Shown here: positions 47,501 to 55,364 of the stretch, in pieces
Layout of the letters: the number at the start of each line of letters is the position of its first letter
How positions within the stretch are numbered: the stretch's first letter is position 1
Origin: Apostichopus japonicus
Lineage: Eukaryota; Echinodermata; Holothuroidea; Aspidochirotida; Stichopodidae
Assembly (NCBI RefSeq): GCF_037975245.1
Contig: NC_092573.1
Location: forward strand, 7,610,501 to 7,674,500
Length of the DNA: 64,000 nt
Direction of reading: 5' to 3'
Program-made: the position numbers and the translations under genes
The notes under the pieces: generated by a model
Told to the model about the DNA's origin: nothing
Seen by the model: only the letters and a program-made list of their open reading frames with translations
Database searches by the model: none

Positions 47501-49815
47501 AACTAGGTATATATGGGAGATATTTAACCTCTGTTATCACTTAATGGAAAATAGATTGTGTGTGAAATAATATCATTAGGGAAGAAATGATATCATTTGG
47601 AGAAATGACATCTCAAAGACATCACCCAGTGATAGAGGCCCTTGAAATAAACTTGAGCAGTATGGAACAAGCAAATCTATGTGACACCATTAACCATGTT
47701 TGTAAATTGTGGTGACTTGTGGTAAGTTTGAAATGTCTCTCAACCTGAAAATCAGATAATAAGCTTATGCTTTAGTAAAGTGGTGTTTGTATTAAATGTG
47801 TTATGTAAGATATGAAACTGAACTGTTCTTTTTAATGCAAAGCAGGTCTCTATGCCTTCTCCATGCATATTTCAACCTAGGATACTTTCTTGAAGTCTGT
47901 TCGATATTTTTGTCTCAAGGTTGAATTGGAACGCAAGCTCGACTCACTGAGCAAGTCAAAGATTCATTACAAGCAACAGTGGGGTAGAGCCCTTAAAGAA
48001 CTGGCCCATTTGAAGGAAAGACAGCAACTTGAGGCCAAGGCAAGACTACAGAGACAGCACCAGGAATTGGAACATATGAGGCTAAGATACCTAGCAGCAG
48101 AAGAGAAGGAAGTAACCAAATCTGACAATCAAACTTTAGAAGATATCAAGGGAGAACTACAAAGGTAAAAGACAATAGGCAGTAATCAGTGGGGGGGGGG
48201 GTGGGGGGAGAAGATAAGTTTAAACTTAGAGATTTACAGAGAATAACAATTAGTGTTGCCAGTTTCTGTTTATTTCACTTAACAGAACCATTTACCATTT
48301 AAAGGTCTTGTTGTACAGGTACATGGGGACTGATTGGTAGGCCAAACTGAACTGTGTACATAAGTTAATTACAAAGTGTAAGTAGCCTAACATTATGCCT
48401 AAACAAATTCACAATGTCTGGTCAAAGTCCGTTAACAACTGAACTGAAGCTAAAAGTTCACTACAATTGGAAATAACAGCTTATTTGTTCCATTTTCTCT
48501 TCTTGTGTAAAACAATTTGCACAATCAGCTTCTCCCTACAGTACACACATTATTAAACAACAAGTCTAGCTTTCACTACTGGGCAACCATCAACTTTTTT
48601 TCAAAGTTTTCCAGTTGTCTTTATGCATAACAATGCTACCTGGAGAAACAAATATTACAACACATTGTAAACCCTCATTTTATAACACAAATTCACTGCA
48701 AAAGTGAGTAATCAGATCTTTTTCCAGACTGATACCTTTCACCCCGTAATGTATGAAAAGCTTCTTTATAATCAAGTTAGCGTATCAGAAGTTTTGCCTT
48801 TTTGGTAACAAATATTTCAAACACGAAGCAGTTGTAAATTTGGGTAGGCTAACCTGTCATAGTTTAACGGCTCATACTATGTCGGCAGTAAACACAAAGG
48901 ATATTCAAAAGTCTGCACTATTGATAACTCATTTCCTAGATGAAATCAGTTTCAATCAGAATAGTTTGTCATTTTCCATCATTTCCTGCAATTTTTTTTT
49001 ATCGTTCAACCACAATTTTTTAAAGATTTTCAGCATTAAAGTGTATGTTAACTTCGGATAGAGTCCCACTGAAGGCTTTTGCTTAAATATTGCACATGTA
49101 CATAGTAAAGTTAAGTGTGATGAGGTAGGAATGTTAGTGAGACATTTTTTGTGTGTTTCCAATTGACCAAATGGTACTAGTGCAAGTTGTCCATGTTTAA
49201 ATGACAAACTTATATGTAGAATTATATTAAGGAAGATGTTGTTCTCCACAGATTGGTAGCAATGATAGGTGACAGGAATGACTGGCCTTTTAACCGAAAC
49301 ACATTTTCTGTAAATGTTAAAACAGTGCATTGGTTCAACTCATGGTTAAACATTAATTGGAGGCAACAGCAATAGGAATACTTTTACAGAAAGAGAGATA
49401 ACTTATTTTGAAGAGACAGATTCTTCCACAGAACTGCACTCTCATTACTTGATAGAGTAAGATATTCATGGACAATGATTTGGGACATGTTACATCATGA
49501 AAACAACAGATCGAGGGTAAACAACAGTTTATTCTATTTCTCAATAGGTTGAAGGAACAAGAGCTCATCAAGAAAGAAAAACAACCATTGCCTCATGTCC
49601 CTGCTCAGCAAGGAGGAGTAGCAGAAATCGGTCTCAAAACACATTTTGAGGACCAACACTCTAGTGGTCCCCTGGAATCCGCAGATGATCATGTTGCCAG
49701 ACTCATAGAGGAGAGAGATACCTTACTTCGAACTGGTGTTTATAGTCATCAAGACAGGATCATTGTTGAATTAGATAGAAAACTGAACGATGCTTTAACT
49801 CAATCTGGAACCTGA
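23518..49815 (+). CDS. CEP120: CEP120 centrosomal protein, complete, 17 coding exons
   Basis: Centriolar protein needed for centriole elongation and ciliogenesis. In vertebrates it works with CPAP and SPICE1, and its mutations cause ciliopathies (Joubert syndrome, short-rib dysplasia). All 17 exons join in consistent phase to about 1051 residues, against 986 in human. An N-terminal C2 domain (about 1-140) carries [16 protein letters not shown] and [11 protein letters not shown]. The middle C2/DUF3668 region (about 160-350) includes [20 protein letters not shown] less conserved linker follows (about 350-490). A third C2 domain (about 500-640) contains [13 protein letters not shown] and [10 protein letters not shown] long coiled coil (about 700-975) includes [20 protein letters not shown]. 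The C-terminus ends [20 protein letters not shown] plus a short tail. The first in-frame ATG after a stop at 23482 is 23518; a second ATG follows at 23521. A poly-Q/His run in exon 8 and the longer linker explain most of the extra length. Many introns carry minisatellites. Confidence 0.96.
23853..25160. repeat. Diverged tandem segmental duplication in CEP120 intron 1
   Basis: Unit A (about 23853-24640) and unit B (about 24646-25160) share three collinear blocks. The first is AGTAAAGGCTTCATA with TTGACGCACC. The second is CTGTCTGAGCTTAGAGGCTC. The third is ACAGTTGAGTGATTTGGATT, ending GAGCCCACCATGCTACT. Unit B is about 270 bp shorter, with two internal deletions. The 35-bp repeat at 24107-24141 is in unit A only. 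Confidence 0.85.
26351..26643 (+). CDS. CEP120: CEP120 coding exon 2 (C2A)
   Basis: Residues 16-113, from [20 protein letters not shown] to TSAVLPL. It contains the conserved [10 protein letters not shown] and [10 protein letters not shown] strands of the N-terminal C2 domain. Acceptor GTTACAG, donor GTAAGA. The ORF continues past the donor into the intron, so the true end is 26643. Confidence 0.95.
27521..27662 (+). CDS. CEP120: CEP120 coding exon 3
   Basis: Residues 114-160, [20 protein letters not shown] onward, matching vertebrate PKWYQLLSNKYTKFKSE. Acceptor CTTGCAG; donor G/GTTATT is weaker than average. Ends in phase 1 after RGK. Confidence 0.94.
27915..28390. repeat. Degenerate repeat of about 90 bp in CEP120 intron 3
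   Basis: About five copies of a unit with CTCTATTCTATTGGGACAGT, CAGGATTGTATGCA and CATAATACATACATG. Spacing varies, so it is old. Confidence 0.75.
28645..28805 (+). CDS. CEP120: CEP120 coding exon 4
   Basis: Residues 161-214. Includes [19 protein letters not shown] and [13 protein letters not shown], which align with NEEGGYHQIGPAEYCTDSF and VTIAFATQLEQ. Starts the second C2-like region. Donor GTATGT. Confidence 0.92.
28922..29143 (+). other. Coding-like segment of unknown origin in CEP120 intron 4
   Basis: Open on both strands for about 60 codons and GC-richer than the surrounding intron. Plus strand reads [20 protein letters not shown]; minus strand reads [21 protein letters not shown] recognise neither. 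It could be a transposon ORF remnant. It is not part of CEP120, whose exons 4 and 5 join directly. Confidence 0.25.
30360..30557 (+). CDS. CEP120: CEP120 coding exon 5 (DUF3668 core)
   Basis: Residues 215-280, with the very conserved [20 protein letters not shown] and [19 protein letters not shown]. Acceptor TTTCACAG, donor GAG/GTAAGT. Confidence 0.96.
30558..33584. other. CEP120 intron 5, no gene seen
   Basis: 3 kb of intron. The ORFs at 30620-30883 and 31741-31959 have no recognisable domain. A 31-bp direct duplication (GATGATCAAAGCATCAGACC) lies at about 32190-32251. Confidence 0.5.
33585..33818 (+). CDS. CEP120: CEP120 coding exon 6
   Basis: Residues 281-358, [20 protein letters not shown] through [18 protein letters not shown]. 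Closes the second C2 region. The end (GATCAACAACCACAG/GTGCTTTG) is echoed in repeated form through the downstream intron. Confidence 0.95.
33841..35696. repeat. 29-bp minisatellite, about 63 copies
   Basis: Unit of 29 bp built from TTTAGTTTGTGTGTACATCA followed by AACTGCACA, with 30-bp variants (TTTTAG). It starts about 22 bp after the exon 6 donor. A GTATACATC variant, then TTAATTTG, TTCATATG and TTCATTTG variants, occur in the same order at 34001 and again at 34672. That is an internal duplication of 671 bp (23 units). ORFs across the array arise because 29 is not a multiple of 3 and the unit lacks stops in some frames; they are not genes. Confidence 0.97.
35701..36115. repeat. 123-bp tandem repeat containing exon-6-like sequence
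   Basis: Four copies start GTTGCTTTAAGGTTGTGGAT at 35701, 35824, 35947 and 36070; the last is truncated. Each joins GGATATACCTCAACCAGATC (compare exon 6 GGATATATCCCTACCAGATC) to a TAGTTTGTGTGTACATCAAA block from the 29-bp unit. The order matches the original exon end plus first repeat unit. Confidence 0.85.
36285..36520. repeat. Further degenerate exon-6-tail copies with donor-like ends
   Basis: Three more copies of the exon end. They read TACCATATCAACAATACAG/GTAGTT (about 36300), AACCAGATCAACAATCAAAG/GTAGAA (about 36400) and AACCAGATCAACAATCAATCAG/GTAGTT (about 36500). Each keeps a GT at the position of the real splice donor. Confidence 0.75.
36939..37176 (+). CDS. CEP120: CEP120 coding exon 7 (linker)
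   Basis: Residues 359-437, a charged low-conservation linker starting [20 protein letters not shown] and containing [18 protein letters not shown]. Acceptor TACTAG; donor G/GTACTG. Confidence 0.85.
37437..37707 (+). CDS. CEP120: CEP120 coding exon 8 (poly-Q/His, start of C2C)
   Basis: Residues 438-527. Holds a low-complexity [12 protein letters not shown] tract, then [17 protein letters not shown], matching vertebrate HHFCFSIDLRSIHAL. Acceptor CACTAG; donor AG/GTATAG; ends in phase 2. Confidence 0.92.
38765..39333. mobile_element. Foldback/TIR element of TTTCGCCCAAC repeats with 8-bp duplication
   Basis: The left arm begins CTGGTCACTTCGCCCAAC and contains repeated CATTTCGCCCAAC units spaced about 22 bp. 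The right arm is the complement (GTTGGGCGAAATGACCAG units) and ends GTGACCAG. Identical octamers AACACAAC flank it (38757-38764 and 39334-39341). The centre has a duplicated block (AACGTTTCCTATCAAAC). No coding capacity. It lies in CEP120 intron 8. Confidence 0.8.
39499..39651 (+). CDS. CEP120: CEP120 coding exon 9 (C2C)
   Basis: Residues 528-578, [20 protein letters not shown] and [18 protein letters not shown], nearly identical in pattern to the vertebrate protein. Acceptor CATCAG, donor AG/GTAAAA. It lies about 165 bp downstream of the TTTCGCCCAAC inverted-repeat element. Confidence 0.96.
39752..40056 (-). mobile_element. tRNA-derived SINE, diverged copy
   Basis: Same family as 10541-10904: the minus strand carries TGTGTCATTGGGCAAGGCAC and GTGACAAGTTACCAGTGACC and ends near CAAGACTGTAAAC. 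The tRNA head is badly degraded (A-box unreadable), so this is an older insertion, in CEP120 intron 9. Confidence 0.8.
40790..40904 (+). CDS. CEP120: CEP120 coding exon 10
   Basis: Residues 579-617, [20 protein letters not shown], matching [20 protein letters not shown]. Found by homology; it has no ORF-track support. Acceptor CTCCATAG, donor AAT/GTAAGA. Confidence 0.95.
40945..41620. repeat. Compound minisatellite in CEP120 intron 10
   Basis: Subunits of about 17-20 bp (TGACATCACTGATG, ACATTACTGATG, TAACATTAGTGATG) form a higher-order unit of about 125-133 bp marked by ACTGATGTTAGA near 41001, 41134, 41267 and 41391. It starts about 40 bp after the exon 10 donor and contains CRE-like TGACATCA words. 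Confidence 0.85.
41895..42160. repeat. Tandem repeat of about 74 bp carrying donor-like motifs
   Basis: Three to four copies of a unit containing ATAAGCAGGTAAAGAAGGTA, CTCCTTTCATGGTAAGGC and TCAATGCCCATCT. Each full unit holds two splice-donor-like sequences (CAG/GTAAAG and ATG/GTAAGG). Confidence 0.85.
42517..42690 (+). CDS. CEP120: CEP120 coding exon 11
   Basis: Residues 618-675, from [18 protein letters not shown] to [20 protein letters not shown], aligning with VTLEDYGLVKMREIFISD. Acceptor TTTACAG, donor CAG/GTACGG. Confidence 0.94.
42730..43235. repeat. Degenerate repeat of about 60-80 bp in CEP120 intron 11
   Basis: About seven copies marked by ACACAGCTGAATGTAAGCAA and AAAGAAAGCCTACTTC. 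They begin about 40 bp after the exon 11 donor. Each unit includes AAT/GTAAGC, another donor-like word. Confidence 0.85.
43936..43962. repeat. (TA)n microsatellite
   Basis: A simple alternating TA tract in CEP120 intron 11, about 150 bp before exon 12. Confidence 0.95.
44113..44262 (+). CDS. CEP120: CEP120 coding exon 12 (coiled-coil start)
   Basis: Residues 676-725. Ends with [20 protein letters not shown] then DLFENQ, matching [20 protein letters not shown]. The upstream open frame is intron; the acceptor is ATCTCCAG. Donor CAG/GTGAGT. Confidence 0.95.
44290..45060. repeat. Minisatellite of about 30 bp in CEP120 intron 12
   Basis: Regular copies at 44300-44500 (GGGCATACATAGAGGTTACA then ACCATGGTT) decay rightwards into looser units (ATGGTTAGAGCATCAA) to about 45060. 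The array begins about 28 bp after the exon 12 donor. ORFs on both strands here are repeat translations. Confidence 0.9.
45361..45450 (+). CDS. CEP120: CEP120 coding exon 13
   Basis: Residues 726-755, [20 protein letters not shown] onward, coiled coil. Acceptor TTTTACAG, donor AAA/GTAAGT. Confidence 0.95.
45812..45861 (-). ncRNA. Hammerhead ribozyme-like motif (type I, probably inactive)
   Basis: Minus strand. Stem I strand CTTCGT; core CTGATGA; stem II GTCC with loop CAAAC and GGAC; then AAAA where the active core needs GAAA; a minimal stem III; the cleavage triplet GTC; and the complementary stem I strand GTGAAG. Every helix and all core positions but G12 are present. Such motifs are known from Penelope-like elements, retrozymes and SINE-like satellites. 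The G12 change suggests an inactive relic. Tail sequence is AT-rich with TATATA runs. Confidence 0.6.
45862..45925 (-). mobile_element. tRNA-like head next to the hammerhead motif
   Basis: On the minus strand a perfect A-box TGGCTTAGTGG is followed by a hairpin (ACAGACTTAGGTCTGT) and a weak B-box-like GGTCTGGGATTC. It then runs directly into the hammerhead-like fold. It may be a SINE or retrozyme-like unit with a Pol III head. Confidence 0.4.
46271..46476 (+). CDS. CEP120: CEP120 coding exon 14
   Basis: Residues 756-823, [20 protein letters not shown] to [12 protein letters not shown], coiled coil; the [12 protein letters not shown] motif matches AKEDCIHQVELE. Acceptor TTTTCAG; donor AA/GTAACT. 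Confidence 0.95.
46762..47000. repeat. Tandem repeat of about 70-80 bp with acceptor-like ends
   Basis: Three and a half copies of GGGATTAGATGGAACATTGA then CTCTCTC and AAGAATAT, each ending TTTCAG before the next GGGATTAG. Each unit therefore contains a pyrimidine tract and an AG like a 3' splice site, 140-280 nt upstream of the true exon 15 acceptor. Confidence 0.8.
47110..47281 (+). CDS. CEP120: CEP120 coding exon 15
   Basis: Residues 824-881, [20 protein letters not shown] to [17 protein letters not shown]. Matches KPEIRLQSEINLLTLEK. Acceptor CGTTTCAG, donor AAG/GTATGT. Confidence 0.95.
47920..48164 (+). CDS. CEP120: CEP120 coding exon 16
   Basis: Residues 882-962, [20 protein letters not shown] then [15 protein letters not shown] and [14 protein letters not shown]. 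This is the best-conserved part of the coiled coil. Acceptor TCTCAAG, donor AG/GTAAAA. Confidence 0.96.
48165..49547. other. CEP120 intron 16, no element identified
   Basis: AT-rich intron with a G-run at about 48190-48208. ORFs at 48753-49061 and 49330-48956 are antisense overlaps with no recognisable family. Confidence 0.5.
49548..49815 (+). CDS. CEP120: CEP120 terminal coding exon 17
   Basis: Residues 963-1051 then TGA. Contains [20 protein letters not shown] and [13 protein letters not shown], matching the vertebrate C-terminus. Acceptor CTCAATAG. A minisatellite starts about 10 bp after the stop. Confidence 0.96.
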
Positions 49816-49821
49816 GGATGT

Positions 49822-50765
49822 AAGCAATGATGTGTTATTAAGGCATTGATGAATGACCTGAACAACCATGCAATGTTGTGGGATCATTGAGGCAGCTATG
49901 AATGACCTGAACAACCATGCAACATCGTGGGGTCATTAAGGCATTGATGAATGACCTGAACCAGTATGCAAAGTTGTGGGATCTTTATGACAGCTATAAA
50001 TGACTTCATCAACTATGCAACGTCGTGGGATCATAAAGGCATTGATGAATGACCTGAACCAGTATGCAATGTTGTGGGATCATTAAGGCTTTGATGAATG
50101 ACCTGAACAACCATGCAATGTTTTGGGATCATTAAGGCATCGATGAATGACCTGGACAGGTATGCAAAGTTGTGGGATCATTAAGACAGCTGGATGACTT
50201 CAACAAGTTTACAATGTTGTGGGATCATTAAGGCATCGATGAATGAACTGAACCAGTATGCAATGTTGTGGGATCATTAAGACAGCTTTGAATGACTTCA
50301 TCAACTATGCAATGTCGTGGGATCATTAAGGCATCGATGGATGACCTGGACAAGTATGCAATGTTGTGGGATAATTAAGACAGCTATGAATGACTTCAAC
50401 AAGTATACAATGTTGTGGGATCATTAAGGCATCGATGAATGACCTGAACAAGTATGCAATGTTGCTATGAATGACTTCAGCAAGTATGCAATGTTGTGGG
50501 ATCATTAAGGCATCGATGAATGACCTGGACTAGTATGCAATGTTGTGGGATCATTAAGGCATTGGTGAATGATCTGAATATTGTGGGATCATTAAAGCAT
50601 CGATGAATGACCTGAACGAATATGCAATGTTGTGGGATCAATAAGGTATCAATGAATGACCTGAACAAGTAAACAGTGAATGTGGGATCATTAAGGCAGC
50701 TATTAATTGATCTGAACAAGTATGCAATGATGTGGCATCATTAAGGCAGCTATGAATGACCTGTA
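49822..50765. repeat. 49-bp minisatellite forming the CEP120 3' UTR
   Basis: About 19 copies of a unit such as GATGAATGACCTGAACAAGT, ATGCAATGTTGTGGGATCAT, TAAGGCATC. Two variants, GGCATCGATGAATGACC and GACAGCTATGAATGACTTC, tend to alternate. It starts about 7-10 bp after the stop and ends just before the first AATAAA at 50776, so the transcript's 3' UTR would be nearly all repeat. Minus-strand ORFs here are artefacts. Confidence 0.88.
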
Positions 50766-50775
50766 TTGATGTTTT

Positions 50776-50781
50776 AATAAA
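50776..50781 (+). terminator. CEP120 polyadenylation signal candidate
   Basis: First canonical AATAAA after the stop codon, 961 bp downstream, in TTTTAATAAATGAATTG. No earlier AATAAA was seen within the repeat array. Confidence 0.55.
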
Positions 50782-50789
50782 TGAATTGA

Positions 50790-52040
50790 TAAAGCAATAC
50801 CCATGCCATGACAACATATCTTTCTGTGTCTGTCTGCCCCTCTCAGTTGTAAGCACACAAAACAATACACTACTTAAACAGTTGAAGCAGTAACTGTAGA
50901 ATGTGAGTCATTAATGTATAGTTATATGTGTTATAAATTATACAATTGATGTGCTATGGAATTAAATTTTTGGTATCATGAACTGATGCAAAAGGGCAAA
51001 GAGAGTAAGAGACAAGACACAACCGTAAATAATACTGGTGGTAATCCAACTACCCCTCCTAGATGAAAAGGACAGGAGAGAGTTCCCAGTCCTTAAACTT
51101 GATAGAATGCAACCTTCAATGGCTTCAGATGATGTTAGTTAATAACACCGACAGTACTTTTACAAATACTTGACACACAAGATGATATAGGTGACATTAA
51201 ATGTCCTCCGTTCCCATCTGTTTAGCCTCAAATCTACTCTGAAAAACACTTGTTTTGAGAAAGCAACAACTTCTTATGGACTTTTGTTTTATTGATATTT
51301 TATTTATTGTGTCACATGCTTCACACTTACGTTGTTTTTGACAGATACCGGCACAATACATGCTCATTATTATAATTAATATAATTATTGTTACTATTAT
51401 CACTATTTTTAGTATTATTAGAAGTACAGTAAATATAATAAGTAAAACAAGTCAATAAAATAAACATGCTACACATGTCTATGAATATAGAATTACTACT
51501 ATGAGATGTTATAACTATAAACAACAATAGATTTTTGAAGTTTAGCAAAGAGTGTGAAGGAATCTCAGTATCTCCCCCAACATGGAGTTCCTTGCTCTTG
51601 CAGGGAAGCCTATTAGTGCCAATTATGAAAATATTTATTTTTACTTTGCTTTACATAGAAAAGCAGGGGCAGATGCATAATCGTGCCCACCTTTCCCTTT
51701 CAAGCAAGAGGAATTGCTTCATCCCTCTTGTTCCACTGTTTCTATATGAATGGTAAATAATTTGAATGTTGAAATTTGAAGGACAAATACAGAAGTGGTG
51801 CAGAAAAGAAGGAATTGTTTACAAACGAAGTAATGCAACACACTTGAAGAACTAATGTGTAACATTGAATTAATATATGCATGCCTGTAAATCATAAACC
51901 CCAAGTGCTTTCGTTCTCGTTCTGGTAAAATTAGGGAAAGTCTGAATCATACAAGAGAAATACCAAAACAATATTGACCTTTTTGGCTTATTTCTGTATA
52001 TTTGCGTACTCAATACTGAAAACATTGCACGGCTTCATAT
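50790..52040. other. CEP120-TRIP4 spacer, no gene seen
   Basis: AT-rich; an ATTATTATAATTAATAT-rich patch lies near 51360-51420. ORFs on both strands lack recognisable domains. Confidence 0.5.
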
Positions 52041-52049
52041 ACATTTTGC

Positions 52050-52267
52050 AAGCTGTGCAAGGAAAAATTGGACAGCTGGCTGCCAAAACCCCTGCCTACC
52101 AATCTGCTTATTGTGCGAACCACAGCATTGGAACTGCAGTACTTGGGGTTGACAATGATATTCTTTATGCCATGGATCATGAAAAACTTGTTGTACTTGC
52201 TGTTTTGGACCTTTCCGCTGCATTTAACACAGTAGACCATCTTATTGTATTAAACAGACTACACTAT
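52050..52267 (+). pseudogene. Non-LTR retrotransposon reverse transcriptase fragment
   Basis: About 72 residues in one frame with the pattern YQSAYCANHSIGTAVLGVDN followed by VVLAVLDLSAAFNTVDH. QSAYR-HST-TAL and LLDLSAAFDTVDH (motif A, with the catalytic Asp) typify LINE reverse transcriptases of the L2/CR1/jockey range. A TAG stop follows at 52268, and neither the upstream finger nor the FADD region is present, so it is a dead fragment. Confidence 0.85.
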
Positions 52268-52637
52268 TAGCTTCGGTATCATATATTTAGGAGTTATTGC
52301 CCCCCAAAACGATGTCCCTTTTGTGCCTCCGTAGCATATGTACTTTTGTCTGGAAATCGTGTACATAGTGCGTACTTTCAACGAATTGAGTTGGTAAGAG
52401 ATGACACACGCTCCATTTTGTCCATGAACAGGCTTGCGTCGCGTTTTCGGTGCATTGGAAAGGGAGCCCTCACCTGTGGGTAACGTGTTGAGTGAAATCT
52501 ATAGGCGAATAGGGTTAGGAACTTCGATGCAGGATACAGTGCCTGGAAAAGGAATTATTATTACAGATGAAGAGGGAAAAGGGACACCGGGGAGAGTAGA
52601 AATATTTTGAATGTAACTTAATTACAGTTATAGATGT

Positions 52638-53017
52638 CAAGGGCGTAGGAACCAGGGGGGGGGGCTGGGGGGGGGGGCGCCAGCCCCCCAGTGAAAAATG
52701 TGGAGGGGCGGAAGTATCATTCCGCCCCCCCACTTCGCAAGTCAGAAAACCCCTTTTTCATTTCCAAATGAGAAAAAAATCTCATTTGGAGCACCAAATT
52801 GCATCTAAGGCCTGGTGAAAATACAAAATTAAGTTTACAAAATGGAGTGGGTGTTGAAGTGTGCTATATTGCACCAAATTGCATCTGAGGCCACCTGGAA
52901 ATGCAAAAAATTCCAAAGGGGAGGGGGACACCCCCTCCCCTTAGACCCCTCCCCCAGGCCGGCCATCAGTCTTCAGCCCCCCCCCCCCCCACGCAAAAGT
53001 ACCTTCCTACGCCACTG
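52638..53017. mobile_element. hAT MITE, 380 bp, with 8-bp target duplication
   Basis: Left end CAAGGGCGTAGGAACC and right end the complement of CAGTGGCGTAGGAAGG (12 of 16 match). Both are flanked by the identical octamer ATAGATGT (52630-52637, 53018-53025). CAGTGGCG-type ends with an 8-bp duplication are classic hAT. The interior has long G and C runs and a duplicated CACCAAATTGCATCT block; no coding capacity. Confidence 0.9.
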
Positions 53018-53328
53018 ATAGATGTAGTAAGTGGAATAACTGTAGGAAAAGATTTAAGGGAGAAAAGAAGCGTCAAGCGGTATGGGGAACTGTTTTTTTG
53101 TTTGTAGGCAAGTCCAGTTGCAAACTAGAATGAATATTATTAATACATAATGAATTTTCATTTATATATACGTCATAAAACATATGTTTTAAAAAAAATA
53201 TGTTACTTTCTTTCACTGAAAATCATAAATTATATTTACTACAGTTGCTTCACTACCTAACTTAAATCTTTCCACGTATCCTAAGTACAGTAGCCGTATG
53301 TGCAATCTCTCTTTCCTCTTCTGAGGAA

Positions 53329-53350
53329 CGTTAGTTTCCGGAAACTAACG
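53329..53350. repeat. 22-bp perfect palindrome
   Basis: The palindrome is CGTTAGTTTC plus CG plus GAAACTAACG. The half-site GAAACTAACG recurs at about 53408 and 53427, so three or more related sites lie within 100 bp. Confidence 0.85.
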
Positions 53351-53871
53351 CTTTTAGCGGGGGAGACAGCCAACGTTTTTCAGGGCCCCTGTAAAACCTC
53401 AGTGAAGAAACTAACGCCGCGGTCCGGAAACTAACGGGAACCAAGGAGGGTCTTGGCCATGGGCTGGTTGAAGTGGATTTCAGCTATGGAGGAGTGGATC
53501 TGAGAGTCCTCCCCAGCATAAAATAAAAGTTTTGAATTGAAATGATGATTTCTGAGGCCATATCTCTATATATAGCTAGCACCAAACGTGCGCATGTGCT
53601 AATACGTAGTTTGTGTGAGCTTCATGAAGGGGAGGGGGGGGGGGGGTAACTAGATTCATAGAAGTGGTTAAAGAATGATGGGGCCAACATTTCCCCATCC
53701 ATCCCCCATTTTTGCATGCCAAATTTCAGACTGGAAGAATTTCTCTTTCAAACTGTGTAATATTTCGAGCCATGATATGAGGAAAGTTTTGTCTTTTTTA
53801 TGTGGAAACTGGGTTCAATGTACCACGCGCTATTAATGTGTGATTTGGTTAGATTGTGATTGTAGTTTATT

Positions 53872-53900
53872 CAGGGAGCTGTTAGAGTAGCAGCTCCCTG
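53872..53900. repeat. 10-bp stem hairpin
   Basis: CAGGGAGCTG, loop TTAGAGTAG, CAGCTCCCTG. Too short for a microRNA precursor; significance unknown. Confidence 0.8.
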
Positions 53901-55364
53901 GTTTATTGAAGAAATTCGCATGTTATATATTTTCTCCATTGTAAACTCTAGACTGACTGACGACAAATTTACTGACCTGAATGGTGATAGCGTCAACTTG
54001 TGTTTCGAAATGTCTCTTCTTCCCCTTTACTAATCTTTGCATACATTGCGCAACAAGTTGTAATGAGCAACTGCAGATATTTTGACGGAGTTATCTGTAG
54101 CTTCCTTCTATGAAGCAAGTAGCTCTCCTGACATTCTTTTTGAGGTATCTTACCAAATTGTTGTTATGTCTTTTTTCCCCCTACATAAGTGAATTTACTT
54201 TTTTGTAAGACATTAAATCAAAGCACCAGGCCATATTTAAAATGTAGTGCACCTGGATTAGTTTCGCGAAATGGCTTTGCTGGCACTAGCATTATAGGCT
54301 ATTAGTATTAGGGCCTAGCCTACTTGAGTCATGCAAACCAAATGTAAGACGTCGGATATTGATAAATTTAGCAACATAACCTCATGAAAAGTTAAAGAAA
54401 ACGTTTTAGAAATATGGACAAGAGCAGGCTAAAGTTAGGAGACCTAAGTTTAGGTTATGAAAACTGAACTGCAATAGGATGAGCCTATGTTGGGGAAATT
54501 CCAGTGCCGCTATTTTTGTGAGCAGGCTATAGGCTACCACTGTATGTAAGCCAAAGGCTCACCAGAGAAGATGATCTATCAAAAGACATCATATCGTACA
54601 TGTAAAGTCATATATGTCATACATGTAAAGTGATGTTAACTGAGATGTATGTAAATTGATATATTGTCGAGGTTACCTCTCATAGGCCTTAGGACGCACC
54701 TTCGGTAGTTTGATGATTTCGCCTATGTAGGCCTAGCAATATTGGAAAGTAAAATAAACTTGAAGTGTGCTGCCAAGTGGATAGTGATGGGAATGATAAC
54801 AAAAAATGAATTCCCAGGTAGCTGTTTGTTAATTTTGGTCCACCCATTGGGTACATTATGTATTCAACATGAAACCCAAGTACAGTATTCTAGACCTGTT
54901 ATACATAGGCTAGGCCTATAGCCTAATGATACTAATATGTACAGGTTATACAGACCTTAAGTTATATGGCAAAACTGTTCTGTGGGTGGAGCCAAGGAGA
55001 TACCAAACGGCAATCTAGTATATGAAAAATAAAACCTTGTGGGTGGTAATAGTTACATACCCTTGAGAGTCCTCCTCCAACTCAACCTGTTGGTAGCATG
55101 ACTCAGGTCAAGCATTAAAAATGTTTATCCCACTGACAACTCCACAAAGAGATCTTCAGTGCAAGGTATTGGATATTTATCAGTCTGTTGTTCCATTGAT
55201 AATTACTTTACAATCCCCACAGATCCTTATACTTCCACCTGCCTTGGCCCTGGCAGGGGCAGCTTGGCCTGCTATAGGGGCAGCCCAAGTGCAGCCACCT
55301 TATCAACTTCCATCTTAAGCTTATAAACAGTTTTTGTTTTTAATTTGTACTTGATTTTAATCAG

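Larger units (their letters stand above)
53026..55364. other. Spacer upstream of TRIP4
   Basis: No protein-coding exon recognised. Contains the palindrome at 53329, the hairpin at 53872 and CpG-richer sequence around 53330-53450 that could be a promoter or a transposon end. TRIP4 5' UTR exons may lie here. Confidence 0.45.

Noticed and set aside
50477-50865. Minus-strand ORFs with repeated HRCLNDPT-like peptides
   Set aside because: They are antisense translations of the 49-bp minisatellite after CEP120.
53872-53900. microRNA precursor
   Set aside because: A 10-bp stem with a 9-nt loop is far too short for a pre-miRNA hairpin.
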